The notes beneath the pieces are model-generated. The model searched no databases. It was not told the origin of the DNA and was given only the letters and a program-made list of their open reading frames with translations. This document shows positions 36,701-48,772 of a DNA stretch of 64,000 nt, piece after piece. How positions within the stretch are numbered: the first letter of the stretch is position 1; each line of letters opens with the position of its first letter. Source of the DNA: Bursaphelenchus xylophilus. Lineage: Eukaryota > Nematoda > Chromadorea > Rhabditida > Aphelenchoididae. The translations under genes and the position numbers were made by a program. The stretch lies in assembly GCA_904066235.2 (NCBI GenBank), contig CAJFCV020000003.1, positions 9,858,001-9,922,000 on the forward strand, in the 5' to 3' direction.

Positions 36701-39700
36701 CGGTGGGTGGATTGGAGCGAGGGATTTTGACTCTACAAGTTTCACGGAGAGTAAAAGACCTGAATTGCTTTGTACCCTGTTGAAATCGGGGCACTTCCGA
36801 GATTTTAGTTATAGAAAATCTCGGCTATGCCGTAAGGCTTAGCAATACACCCTAAATGAAGCTTCGATAAGCCCTCTATTAGTCTATATGTATGTTGGTA
36901 GAAGGAGGGATCTGAGCTAGAAAATAATCGACTTCAAACTTTTGCAACAAAATGGTCACAACTTTTCATTCAACCTAATATGTTGTGAGAATATGCAATC
37001 TTTTGAGGCAAAATAAGAAGTTTAAAACATCTAAGTCTAGTAGTAAATAGTCTACATTTTGATTAGTCTTTTTAGAAAGTAATACTGAGATATTATGTTT
37101 GCAGTTTTGCAGAAACAAGTAAGATTTCGAGACGAAAAATGCTGACAAATTAACATTTTTTTGAGTCGAAAATATGCCTTCAATTTTAACCGTGTAACAA
37201 GGTTTGTTCTGTCAAAATAATCGACTTTTCTTGGGGGTACTCGTCTTGAATGCAGGAGAGCTTCTTCATTCGCTTTGCAGCTCAAGGCCGAAAATATTAT
37301 ATTTATTTCTGGACGTCTCTCCCGATTTTCCATTGTCTCTCGTCTTCTAAGATCGTCGAATATCTCGGCTGCCCTGCAAACGGTAGCTAAAACTTTTAGG
37401 AAATGATTTATCATCGTTATTGGCATTTTTTCAGATTTTTTAAAATACGATTTCTGCTATTTTAGGGACACATATCTTCAAAAAAAATTTATTTCCATAT
37501 TACTATCTATGTATCTATTTATTTCCCCGTAAACTCGTTGAAAACTCGTCCCTCCCACGGACCGTACAACGTGATTACCTCGGCTTCCTTTTTCCCCCTT
37601 CAAATTTGCCTATATATTCCTTCGGATAGGGCTCTTCGTATCTCTCGCCCTCACCCACGAAGACGCTGTGTTTTCCCCGCTCATATAACATCCGAAACAA
37701 GGCATCTGGAGATAAATTTACGCAATTTATTTCCTCCGAAAAGAACTTTTTTCGACGCCATGTGCTTTCGGAGAGCGCTCACGGACTGCACGGTGCGATC
37801 ATTTTTACTTTATTGGCTTTTACGAGCGCACTGTGCGATTTTTTACGTTTCGCGGAATGCACTGTGCAATGGAATTTGAGTTGAATGCACAGTGCAGCGA
37901 GATTTTTTTCTACGCACGGTGCGACCAAAAATGTTTACACTTTTTGCGACTGCACAGTGCAATGAAGCGGTTTTTTTGCACTGTGCAAGAGAAAGATGAG
38001 TCAAAATTTTCCGCACTGCGCGGCTTTTTTGTCTTTGATCTCTGCACGGTGCAAAAGGTCGCAATTTGCTTTTTGCACTGTGCGCCACAACCTTTGTCGC
38101 TTCTTCTGCACTGTGCGTCTCAAACGTTGTCGCCTTCTTCTGCACTGTGCGCCAAAACCGTTGTCGCTTCTTCTGCACTGTGCGCCACAAACTTTGTCGC
38201 TTCTTCTGCACTGTGCGCCACAAACTTTGTTGCTTCTTCTGCACTGTTCGCCACGACCTTTGTCGCTTCTTCTGCACTGTGCGCCGCGACCTTTGTCGCT
38301 TCTTTTTTCATTGTGCAGGCAAAATTTGTCTTTTTTCTGGCTGCACTGTGAAACAAATTTTCAAACACCGAGTGCACATTTTTTTCAGGCAAACGCACAG
38401 TGCGCTCACCAATTGTAAATATTTTTGTCTCATCACGTAATTTCTTTCCCTACTACTAGTCGCGGAAAAAAGTCCTGGGATTTTCTCGCGCCCCCCAAAT
38501 TCCGTCGCGCTCCGAAAAGTTGATTTGTCGCGGGGATCGCGCGCGACAATAAGGCAAAATCAACAAAATTGCACTGTGCAAAAGCACTTTTCGGGTTCAT
38601 GCACAGTGCAGAGTCGCAGAAAAATCCCAGGACTTTTTTCCGCGACTAGTATTTATTTTTTGACTGCACAATGCAGTTTCTTGTGAAATGTCTCGGAATT
38701 ATTTATAATGGGAGAATTGGGGGCATTACCATCGAATTAATACTCATTTTTAGCCACATGAGGCTGGAAACGTCATGCAGATTCCATTTCGGGGCTATAA
38801 TTGACCTCTACAGAAGTTTCTTATAAATTTTATTGACTTCTAGAAGCTTCTAAACCGGATATTCTGATTTCATATGAGTTTAGAGATAAAATATTATACA
38901 TCTTGCCTATTGTCTATCAAAATTTCTGTGTTCATCATTTTTATCATCATTTTTTGCGATTTTTCCACGAGAAAAATCCCAGAATGTCCATTACACATCC
39001 ACAACAGCTCATTTGACACCCAAATTCCCATGTTGCCAATAATTTTTGAGACTTTTTTTTACCAAGTACAATATAATTTGATCTCTCAAATTGTATTTTT
39101 TTGGATTATTTACAGAGCCAGAATAAATTACAATTGTCCAAAAACAATTTTTTTTGCCTTCTATACTTTTATTTATTTAAAACTAGCTCAATTTCCCCCA
39201 TCTTCCCTCACTTTTCGCCTACTACAACATAATTTGATCTCTCGAAGTCTCATTTTCTCACTTTTATCCGCATTGTCTACTCACGACTAATTAGTGTGGA
39301 CCTCCAATTCTCCGGCGTTTTACAATTTTCTAAACCCCCAAAATTCGCCAGTCCTCGCCATTTATCCGGCCGGATTAGCGGATTCTTCCTTATCTTTCTG
39401 GAAGGTGGCGGTCCCGAATTTTATTATTTATTAACGGCGAGAAATGGGTGGCTGAAATGTGGGAAATGTAATTTCAGGGGCCTGTCCCACTAACAAAGCG
39501 TAGCGCGAATCACGAATTGGAAGCGCGAAAAATCATGCAAAAGCGAGAGAGGTGAGAGAAAAAGCGGGCTCTCTCGGAAATCCGCGCTACGGTTTTTTTG
39601 TGCAAAATACCGAAAATTTTTTACTTTTTTTGCCGTAACTCCTTTCAGTGATGTCCGATTTACATGATTTTAAAAACAGTGAACAGAGGAGACCCACAGC

Positions 39701-42700
39701 TTCTAGAAAATGTAAATTTTGTTTGCTTTAACGCGGATTAAGGCTTCCCGCCAAGACGAATTACAATTTCCTCATGGAGAATCATGATTCGAAGTCATAT
39801 TTTCAAAAAAAACTTATCATTAGCTATTTATCTTAACTTCCACAGCTCATATGCGAATTTATCAACCCGAGTTGCCCCTCCCAAGCCCAATGTTTGGTCT
39901 CCTCTTGTCATAATTTGCTCGGTGACAAAAAGGTTTGTTTTGGAAAAAAAATTATAGATAAATTCTCCACTCATTCCTCAGAGACGTTGAAACAAACTAT
40001 TCAAGCCAAACTACCCCTCTTACACCCAATTTTAGTCACCCCTTGTCATAATTCGTTTTATAACAAAAAAGTTGCTTTCATATGGCAAGGGGAGACCAAA
40101 AATTGGGCTTGGGAGGGGCAGCTCGGGTTGATAAATTCGCATATAAGCTTTGGGAGTTACGATAAATAGCTAAGGATAAGTTTTTTTGAAAATATGACTT
40201 CGAATCATGATTTTCCATGAGGAAATTGTAATTCGTCTTGGCGGGGAGCCTTAATCCGCGTTAAAGCAAACAAAATTTACATTTTCTAGAAGCTGTGGGT
40301 CTCCTCTGTTCACTGTTTTTAAAATCATGTAAATCGGACATCACTGAAAGGAGTTACGGCAAAAAAAGTAAAAAATTTTCGGTATTTTGCACAAAAAAAC
40401 CGTAGCGCGGATTTCCGAGAGAGCCCGCTTTTTCTCTCACCTCTCTCGCTTTTGCATGATTTTTCGCGCTTCCAATTCGTGATTCGCGCTACGCTTTGTT
40501 AGTGGGACAGGCCCCAGATGTTTTGATATTGAATTATTCAGTTCCACAGTCTTATTCGAGTATTTTCCGGCTTCGCTTTCAGCATGCGATTAAGTTGTAA
40601 TTAGCAGGGAAAGTAATGCAATGTAAACAAAACATGGGCTGGGGTGGGTGGGGGTGGAGAGCGAGCTACTCAACTTGGTGTTTACTGTTTAAAGAAGTAT
40701 ATATGAGGGTCTCTAATTTTGTTATACGTCAAAAATGAAGGCTTAATCGGTCAAAAATTCAGTATGATAAGTTTAGTCATCATTTTTATTATTTTGATGC
40801 CAAATTTACACCTAAGCCTTTTAAAAATATCTTCTCTCTCCAGCTTTCGCCGTATATACATCCTTTGTTTGATGACTTAATTTCGATACATTGAACGACC
40901 CATTGCAAGAAAAAAAAGAAGCTTTTAGGTGGTAGAAGGGCTTGGTAGTACAGAGGCTTATTGTGGCCTAAAATTGACTCTTGTGATTTCTAAAGGGATT
41001 TACAAAAGACAGGCTTTGTTGTACTTCCTCAATTTAGTCCTTTTTTAAGCAACGTGACCTCAAAAGACAATAAGAAGTTTAAAAAGATTTGTGGTCGGCC
41101 TGGTCAGCCGTAAGCTTATAGGATTTACTCAATGATCCGCTGGCTTGAACCGCTGTATGTAGGGAGCAGACAGACAAGGAAAAATTGTTTATGTCACGTA
41201 TAAGGCCTTCTTTTTTGCGCATTATGTTAATGCATTTTAACGGCTTCAGAATTTGTTTGTAGTCTATACATACAAATATGTTCGGTAGAGACGTCCTATA
41301 ATAGCATAAAACTTGCCTTATGACGATCGCCTGTCGTATTAATAATTGCGATTTTTGCATAAAATTTGAAGCCTTTCATTTTATCAAGGAAAATTTTTTT
41401 TTATTCAGCTTGCCCTTTGTGCTCGGCTTTTAGCGAGGGCGTCTGTTGAGCGACAAACCGGTTTGTTTGACACAAAGGCCAAGATAAAGACCGAAAATGA
41501 GCTATCTCTTGGAATAAAAAAAAATTGAGAGTTCATCGTTAAACTCAGTTTTTCTTAGCCAACATATAATATATGTTTGTAAAATTCATGTCAATTTCTT
41601 TCAACACCCTCAATTAAATTTCTGATACCATACATAAACTACATTTTTTTGACAATTTCATTGATTTTTTACATTACCGGCTAACTATCGTATAATGCTA
41701 GAGACAAATTCTCCAGACTTTTCCTATCAATCTTTGCTTCTTGCTCCCAATGACCATATTTTTCCACCAGACTTCCTCCTTAACATCCGTTCAAAGTCCA
41801 GCGAAACAATTGCGAAATCATTTCCGACTGGTGCTTTATGTCCTTATTTATATATAGTAAACCTAGACAATTTATCCATTTCCACCAATTTTTCTCCTCA
41901 AAACTTTGAATCCCTAGCTTTTTAATCTTCTATGACTATTGAGAACTTAATTGCCACCAATACTATACAACTTTCAATCTCGAGGCTTTTATCATCTTTT
42001 TGTGAGTACCACTCCTCTCCACCCGCAGGCCGTTCCCCTGAAAAGGGGCTTAACTTGTTATTCATATATAAGATTGTCTTGCCAAACGTTTTGAGACTTT
42101 TTGAGGCACACACTGAACGTGGCGACTTTAGATTCGGGCTTTATTGAGGCTTCTTTAGTTGCTTTTTGGGGAAAATTCAATACGGTCTCTGTAAAGGGAT
42201 GAGAAAACTTTGTTACCGGTGTCAAAAGATAGATTAGGATTTTCGCTATTCGAATGGAGTAATCTAAATTGTATTTCTGCTTTTTTTATTTATGAAACGT
42301 CGAGGAAAAAAGTTTCTTTTGAGAAATTTGTTTACGGGATACTTTTTGAGTACTTTTCAAAGGAGACCCTTCTTTGAGCCTCCACGACGATTTTTTTGAC
42401 CAAATTTGTTCTTTATTAGTGTCTGTGCTGCATCGCTCATTAAAATAATATCTAGGGCTCTTTTGCGTCCCATTTTCACGTTTAGTAGGCGTACAGGTAT
42501 AATCTTCCAATGTATATAGCCATTTTAACATCAGCAAGGAAAAATTTTTTAATGTCTAGTACAATATTTGGGTTGTGCGGGTAGCAGGTAGATTTTTTAC
42601 AGCCTCGTCATATACGGTTCAAAAGCGCAATTTCTGAGCTTCAAAACCGTTTGTTCAACATATCTCGTAATGCGTTTCAAAGCTCACAGCAATTTGCACA

Positions 42701-45700
42701 AAAAAAGAACAGGACTTACGGGACACCCTAATACATAATACTTTTTTTTGCTTTTTTTACGACGATATGCTATACGGTCTCTGATCATCAAACTTTACCC
42801 ATATCAAATTTGAATTTTGACGTCTGGCTCTCTAAATTCAACCGTTTAACCTTGCGAATAATTGAGTAACTCACGGTCGAACAGACAAAAGGGTTTGCGT
42901 CAGTTTTTTAGAACGGCTCTTCTTTTAGGCCTTTAGAGTTCAAAAATAGCCAAATCTTTTATTCAGCTGTTTGAAACTTGGACTTTTTCATCCTTTCATA
43001 GAAATTTAAGACAAGGAAATAGGGAAATTTAAGGATAAATGGCCCTCCAGATTAAAAATGAGTACTAATCATACGATCTTTGACTTCTCATTTTTCGGGA
43101 CATAACTAAATTTGAGACATTTCGCACTTCCTCGACGGGAGAAAACAGTAAACAAAAGTTGACTGGCTTCTTGTTACTGCGACATTTCGTGTTTTTCTGA
43201 CCTTATTTTGAAGATAATTAATAAAAAATTGAATTTATATTTTGTGACGACATTTTTGATGATATTGCTACATAAAAAAGTCTTCCGGGTATCCTAGAAA
43301 TGTCTTAAAAATCTCAATTTGCCCTTCCAATCCCCATTTTATGAGATAAACTCGCCAAACTTTCTCAAAAAATCGCTCTCTTTCAGAACACCCCAGAGCC
43401 GACGTTATCAACGACGAAAAGGCGTACTACGCGTTCCGTTCGGCCCTTCAGACCAACTCCAAAGCGCCCAAGTTGAAGGTGTCGGCTCGTCCCGACTCCA
43501 CGACAAGCTCCAAGTTCGGCTCTCAGCTCTCGCAGCCGCCCAGCCAACGACAGTCGGGAACGGCGAGAACCATCATGCAAGTGCAACAGCCATCGGCTCC
43601 CGGCTCCTCCAACAACAGCCGGCCCGCCACTCCCGCGGAAATGGCCGCGACCAAGATTCAAGCCGCTTACAGAGGGCATTTTGTAAGGTTTTTGGAGAGT
43701 TTTGGGTGTTAGCGTTTAGGGGTTGGGATGACGCATTTGAATTTGAATTTATTTTTTCTTATTTTTTTCCTAAAGGGTGTGTTTTTCAAGGTGCGACAGT
43801 TAGAAGTCCTCCAAAATTTGTGCTAATGGTCTATCCAGGGAGCTTAATTCTTCATGTATCCTTGCAGGCCACAATTTTTTTGGCGCAGCTAAAAAGTACA
43901 CGAGATTACTCTCGAAAGCTCACAAAAAATTTACTCTTGTTTTTTGTGAGTTTTACCATGTAGTGTGCAGCCTGATTCCTACTAGAACATATGACATTTC
44001 CACAAAACACTAAATTTTCTCAATTCGACATTAGCAAAATTATGGTGAAACTGCCTCTTTCGTGCTGATCGCTCTATGAAATTCACGTACTCTACCCTCA
44101 GAAAAGATAAGTGGATAACTCGGTTGCGCTTGAAAACGCGAGTTGAGGCTTTTGGAAACTGATATTGGGTCGTTCAGAAAGTTAGTTCGTTTTTTTATTA
44201 TTATGTTTTATAATACAAGAACTTTTTGTTGTTCGGAAGTGTATGTTTATATTTGTTTGTTACAAAAAAGTAAAAAAAAGAACAAACTTTCTGGACGACC
44301 CAATACATGGCAAAAGCGTGTGGAAAATTAAAGGAAATAAGAGGGCTTGGAATACTTTTTTGTAAGCTTCTTTAGGCTTAAAGCTATCGCTGTGTAATGA
44401 ATTTCAAAACAAAAAAAAAATTTCTTTATTTTATCTATCTGCAAAAATATTGTGCTACAATTCTTGGCCATAATCCTCTCTTTTCAGGTGCGAAATCACC
44501 CCGAGAAGTTTGGCCTCGACACAACGGACTTGACACGCCGCAGCTCCACCGACCGACTACTGTCATCCGACAACAAAAAGGATCTCAAGTAAGTCATAAA
44601 CAGAATAGATCTTTAATTAAATTTTTATCTCCAATTAATCCAATACATATGTATTTCCGCCGATAATCCGCTTGCAAAACTCCTTCGTTTTAGACGACAT
44701 TCCGTCGGCGGCTACAGTCTGGAGACCATCACCAACTCTCCGGACGATCGGGCGGCCACGAGGATTCAGGCCGAGATCAGAGGGTACCTGGCGAGAAGGC
44801 ATGTGGAAGCTATGAAACAAAAGAATTTGGAGGCGGCCACCAAAATTCAAGCCCATATTCGGTAAGAGGAGATTTGGAATTGGGAAGTTTAGTAGAACTT
44901 ACGAAAGAAAGGGGGCCGATTGCGTATTTTAAAAACGAAAATTTTTGAAGTTTGACTCTCATTCACCATACAGTGACCTGATCCAGTGGCAAAAAACGTA
45001 TCATTTTGCATCCGAGAAGGATCAAAAAATATGGCAAAATGACTCCCTTTTGAAATCGGATTTTTTTCGCTTGGAGAGGGAGGGATTTTGCTACTTTTTT
45101 GATACTTCCTAGGTGCAAAATGGTACGTTTTTTGCCACTGGATCAGTTCCGCCACCGTCAGGGGCCTTTTCTTTCCAGTACCTTGATTTTTTTACAAAAG
45201 GGAATGAAAGAAATCGTTTCTAATGAACCCTTTTGTTTTGAAGAAATCGTAAACTCATTTTTTTCTGATTTTAATATTTTTCATTGAAATATTTTTACAC
45301 AGAATTATTCTTATCACAGCGTAGAAGTCCATACACATAAAGAAAACCTACTCAAAATAATCTACCTTCCAATCAACTCTTATCTCATAATCTATTCATT
45401 TATTCCTTTATCAAATAAAAATCACGAGAATTTTTTGCTTGCAACCGTAAGATCTTGTGGCAGGTATAAAGTACATATAGTTGTAACATCAAATTTCTAT
45501 TATATTTAAAAACCCGTCTATAACAAACAATTAGTTGGCACAAAAGTCAATTTCAGGGCAACTCAAACTTATTGTCGTTAATTTTTTTATTACAGTAGGA
45601 CAAGAAGTTTACAAAAGTTCAAATAAAGATACAAGTTTTTCCATTACTATCTTATAAGTAAAAATTTTACAATTTTTACATTATTTAATTTTCATTTTTT

Positions 45701-45806
45701 ACATTCTTCCGTTTCCAGAGGCTACTTGACCCGCAAGAAGTTGCACGACGGAGAAGAGAACAACAGTCCAGCCAGATCCCGTCAAAGCGTCAATTCCAAC
45801 GCATGA
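33758..45806 (+). CDS. RIIa-domain and IQ-motif protein (SPA17-like)
   Basis: Five exons, 33758-33911, 43387-43682, 44488-44588, 44694-44861 and 45719-45806, give 268 aa. Residues about 10-50 (YKVPAQLRPLLESFTRETLR, then the QPSDLIAFGRLFFETL segment) match the RIIa dimerisation/docking fold of PKA regulatory subunits and of SPA17/CABYR-type proteins. This fold usually binds amphipathic helices of AKAP-like partners. A Ser/Pro/Gln-rich linker follows, then three IQ motifs: TKIQAAYRGHF, TRIQAEIRGYLARR and TKIQAHIRGYLTRK, predicted to bind calmodulin or similar EF-hand proteins. Domain order RIIa then IQ is that of SPA17, usually associated with cilia or flagella. The first intron is about 9.5 kb, so an unseen exon within it cannot be excluded. 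AATAAA is at 46068-46073. Confidence 0.88.
38070..38330. repeat. 33-bp minisatellite containing GCACTGTGC
   Basis: About eight head-to-tail units. The GCACTGT core recurs at 38075, 38108, 38142, 38175, 38208, 38241 and 38274, a period of 33 with one 34 step. The unit reads TTCTGCACTGTGCGCCACAA followed by a CTTTGTCGC block. Because 33 is a multiple of three, all frames stay open; the resulting long open frames are artefacts. Confidence 0.92.
38456..38649. repeat. MITE with TA duplication carrying the GCACNGTGC motif
   Basis: Terminal inverted repeats of about 30 bp, starting CTAGTCGCGGAAAAAAGTCC, are flanked by TA. The interior contains GCACTGTGC and GCACAGTGC. No coding capacity. Confidence 0.8.
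39477..40515. mobile_element. 1.04-kb foldback element
   Basis: Arms of about 435 bp (39477-39910 and 40080-40515) are near-perfect reverse complements, starting GGGGCCTGTCCCACTAAC and ending in its complement. The short loop has a diverged internal copy of the inner arm (CCCCT...CTTGTCATAATT). No transposase was seen. It lies within the RIIa/IQ gene's first intron. Confidence 0.9.
44165..44303. repeat. Mariner-type MITE
   Basis: A 139-bp element with inverted ends TTGGGTCGTTCAGAAAGTT and AACTTTCTGGACGACCCAA, flanked by a TA duplication. Ends and target site are typical of mariner-derived non-autonomous elements. It lies in the 43682-44488 intron. Confidence 0.85.
44971..45159. repeat. MITE, CAGTGG termini (copy 2)
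   Basis: Diverged relative of 23552-23788, with the same CCTGATCCAGTGGCAAAAAA ends and similar interior. It lies in the last intron of the RIIa/IQ gene. Confidence 0.75.
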
Positions 45807-46560
45807 TGACAACAGTTTCCAGAAGACTTTATGCGATTTCGAAGTATATATTTTCTAAAGTTTGATTTGAGTTATCACGTCTTCCAGCCCATTCTTTTTG
45901 GTATTTCAACGACTTTTCCAAATTTTTACTGATTTTTTTTGCAATTTTCGCTAGTTTAGATTTCGGTTATCTCTCATAACGGTCTGCAATCCGATTGCTT
46001 TTTTATTTATTCTTCAAAATACGAATATGTTTTAACTATGAGTTAAAAACGAATTTTTGGTGTGTTCAATAAATTTTTACCATTTTTTAAAATACGGGAT
46101 TTCTTGAAATCATATTTCATTCACAAAGGGAAATTTTAAAAGCTCATTCACAAAAAAGTTGCCGATTTTCTTAAAATTTTGCAAATACGACGTGCCTGGA
46201 GTACATCAATTTCTAAAAAATTTGGCCCAAAATTTTGAACATGACATGTTCAAAATTAGAAATTTGCTTCTGAACAACCGGTCTCATGTTTGAAAATCAG
46301 CCAACATTCGCTTACAACAGAAAAGTCAGGCGATGGATTTGGCTGTTAGATCTTGCGAATTATGTTTCCTGGTGTATAAATGGTTTGGATAATTACGACA
46401 AGGCTAACTAGGCATTTTTATCATTTTTTGAGAACGAACTCCCATTGCTTTGAAAGTGATGGACAAATTCAATAGATTCGTGTACTTATCTTCACCAGGG
46501 AGCTGTCAATGCAAAATTTCTCTCATACTACGCGGATTACGGGAGCAAAATTGTAATCCT

Positions 46561-46914
46561 AATCAGAGGTTGCCACGGCTCCGAGCCGGGAGCCAGAGCC
46601 GGAGCCGGAAATTTTGGGGTCGGCTCCGGCTCCCGAGCTCAAAGTCGGAGCCAGGCTTCCCAGCGGTCAGAAAAGTAAAAATTTCGTGATCTTGTTAAAC
46701 CAAATTGCTTGAAAAACACTGCGGAGGATGTGACTTGACTGCAAAAACGTTGGCTCTATGATTTCTGGCACTAATAGCTTTTATTTTTGGAAAAATAATT
46801 TTAAAAAACATTTTGCATAGGAGCCGGGATTCGGAGCCGGAGGCCTTTCTAAATTTTGCACGGAGCCAAGAGCCGGAGCCGGAGCCAACATTTTGACCGT
46901 GGCAATCTCTGATC
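46561..46914. repeat. GC-rich inverted-repeat element of GGAGCCGG units
   Basis: Ends are inverted: AATCAGAGGTTGCCACGG on the left and CCGTGGCAATCTCTGATC on the right. Both flanks inside contain reiterated GGAGCC(G/A)G/GAGCCGGAGCC runs around an AT-rich middle. There is no convincing target-site duplication. Confidence 0.7.
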
Positions 46915-47259
46915 CTATTCGTAAAATGGCTTGGCTTTTTTAGAGGCTTTCAACTTTGCACCTCTTAAAGAGAGTCATTATTTATGGGACAACCGAATAT
47001 CATGCATTAAACCGGGTTTAGCACTACATACCAAGGCTTTAAAATGGTACAGTTTACGTCTAATTCTCCTCTAATCAGCTCAAACAAGGGTCTTTATTTT
47101 TCCCATGAGTCATCCCACTATGACGTAATCTAATCCTTATTTACTTCTTATGTTAATAATCCCGCTAAAATCATGTTTTCGCCCACCAATTGTAGCCTGC
47201 GAAGCGCTTAAGTGGCCGATCAAACACAGCCATGCCTTTCGCTGTTTGCCTTTTCACTT

Positions 47260-47261
47260 AG
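47260..47261 (+). other. Acceptor-like AG upstream of the small membrane protein gene
   Basis: A pyrimidine-rich TGCCTTTTCACTTAG site ends 22 nt before the chosen ATG and could be a spliced-leader acceptor. Confidence 0.4.
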
Positions 47262-47283
47262 ATAACCTCACGCACCCCACAAC

Positions 47284-48624
47284 ATGGCTATTTCGTATTT
47301 AAACCGCCCCGAGCGAAAACTCTTGAGAAGGTCGCGCGGGACAAAGCAAAAGGACACTGACCAGTTGACCCGATCAAAAAATCCGTTTTTGCTTTATTTC
47401 TTGAATAAAAAATCGTCTTCCAAAGTGAATGAGTGGTGGTGGAGAATGGGTTCGCGTTGGGAGAACCTCGGCCATTCCGAGCAGGAGCTGCAACGAATGG
47501 CAATTGCTACGACGTGAGTTGTGATCTTTTGTTATGTACACTGCTGAACAAAACGTAAAACAATAAGATTTTTTTTTAATTGTAGTTAACCAGCCTCGCC
47601 TCCTTACGTTTTTTAATACATACAAATTTCATATTTTTTATATTATACATAATTCAAAAGTATTCCATCAATTTTCTGATTTCCAAGAGTAAAAAATCTC
47701 TCATTACGACGCGTTTTTGTGAGCATTTGGCAAACAGTAATTTATAATTTTTCGTATAACAGTTATAATCTTTTCTTGGAGTAGGATTTTTAAATATTGT
47801 AGTGCGAAGAGCTCCAGCCGTATTTTACCATTATTTTTCAGAACTCTTGAACCTACTGCAACAAATTCCGTCCAACAGATGATCGAGTCGTTCGTCCGAC
47901 AAGAAATTTTACCCGGTAAGAAAAAATTCTTTTATTGTTTGCAATTACGTATCTTTACGCTGAAAAAGATTTTTAGACCTTCTGTTCCGTATTTTACCAT
48001 CACTATTTATACATATGAAAAAAGACACAATTTTGGCAGGAGGTTTAAAAAATGGGCTATTGCTCTTACATTTGTTAGCGTAATAGTGGAAATGGTCCAA
48101 AATTTTAGTCCAAGATTTACGGATGAGAAATTTCGAATTGTTTGCTATAAAAAGATCGTTGTAGACTAGTTCGCACAGAGATTTCTTACAGCTGTAAGGC
48201 AAATACGGCGTTGCAGATCACCTTGCCAAAATTGAAATTCTCCGTTCTGCAATATTCGTATTTCACCTCCTTCCTTTCAGACAATCAATTTCTTTGCCAT
48301 TACCGAAAACTCAGAAGCCCCCAGCCGATCCAGTTGATCTGTGATCTCGGCTGTTGCCCGAATGGCTGCTGTGGGATCGAGGATTTGGCCAGAAGTTCGG
48401 TTGGCTATGGCTGGGCCATAGGACTGCTTGGACTCTTCGTTGTGCTAGTAATATTTGTCAGCATCATCTACCTGTTACATTCGTTTATTAAGAAGAAAAA
48501 GACGCCGTTATATCAACATGGAATCTATGGGAGTGAAAACTCGCAAGTTGGCGGGATTTATTACACTTCTGGCCATCTCTCACCTCAACATAAAAATCAT
48601 TTCTACCCTACAAGTATTTATTAA
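47284..48624 (+). CDS. Small single-pass membrane protein with CCxxxCC motif
   Basis: Three exons, 47284-47513, 47842-47915 and 48281-48624, give 215 aa. The N-terminal part is basic and lacks an obvious signal peptide. A short cysteine cluster (FLCHYRKL, then CDLGCCPNGCCG) precedes one hydrophobic span (WAIGLLGLFVVLVIFVSIIY), a Lys-rich stop-transfer (KKKKTPLYQHG) and a Tyr/Ser/His-rich cytosolic tail. The layout of paired cysteines, one TM and a polar Tyr-rich tail recalls Shisa-like and nematode CX-module proteins, but no family is assigned. A start at the later in-frame ATG (47447) is possible. Its end is only about 150 bp from the convergent aquaporin gene. Confidence 0.75.
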
Positions 48625-48772
48625 ATGGTAATTGTAAATATTTTTGAAAATCTTGCATAAAATTTATTTTTTATTTTTTCAAAAATTTTAAAAATTGAAA
48701 TCTGAAAACATCTAAAAATTCGTATTTTCCTTATCCGATATCTTTATGTACATGATAAATTTAAGTGAGGAT

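Larger units (their letters stand above)
33912..43386 (+). other. 9.5-kb first intron of the RIIa/IQ gene
   Basis: No nested gene was recognised on either strand. It holds GCACNGTGC motifs at about 37785-38420, a 33-bp minisatellite, a small MITE and a 1-kb foldback element, each listed separately. The rest is AT-rich DNA with no feature that I can support. Confidence 0.55.
45807..47283. other. Intergenic
   Basis: Contains the 3'UTR of the RIIa/IQ gene, a GC-rich inverted-repeat element (46561-46914) and otherwise AT-rich DNA without exon-like sequence. Confidence 0.55.

Noticed and set aside
38066..38440. Long overlapping open frames of 90-170 aa on both strands over the minisatellite
   Set aside because: They result from a 33-bp period without stops; the peptides are pure repeats and no splice or start context supports them.
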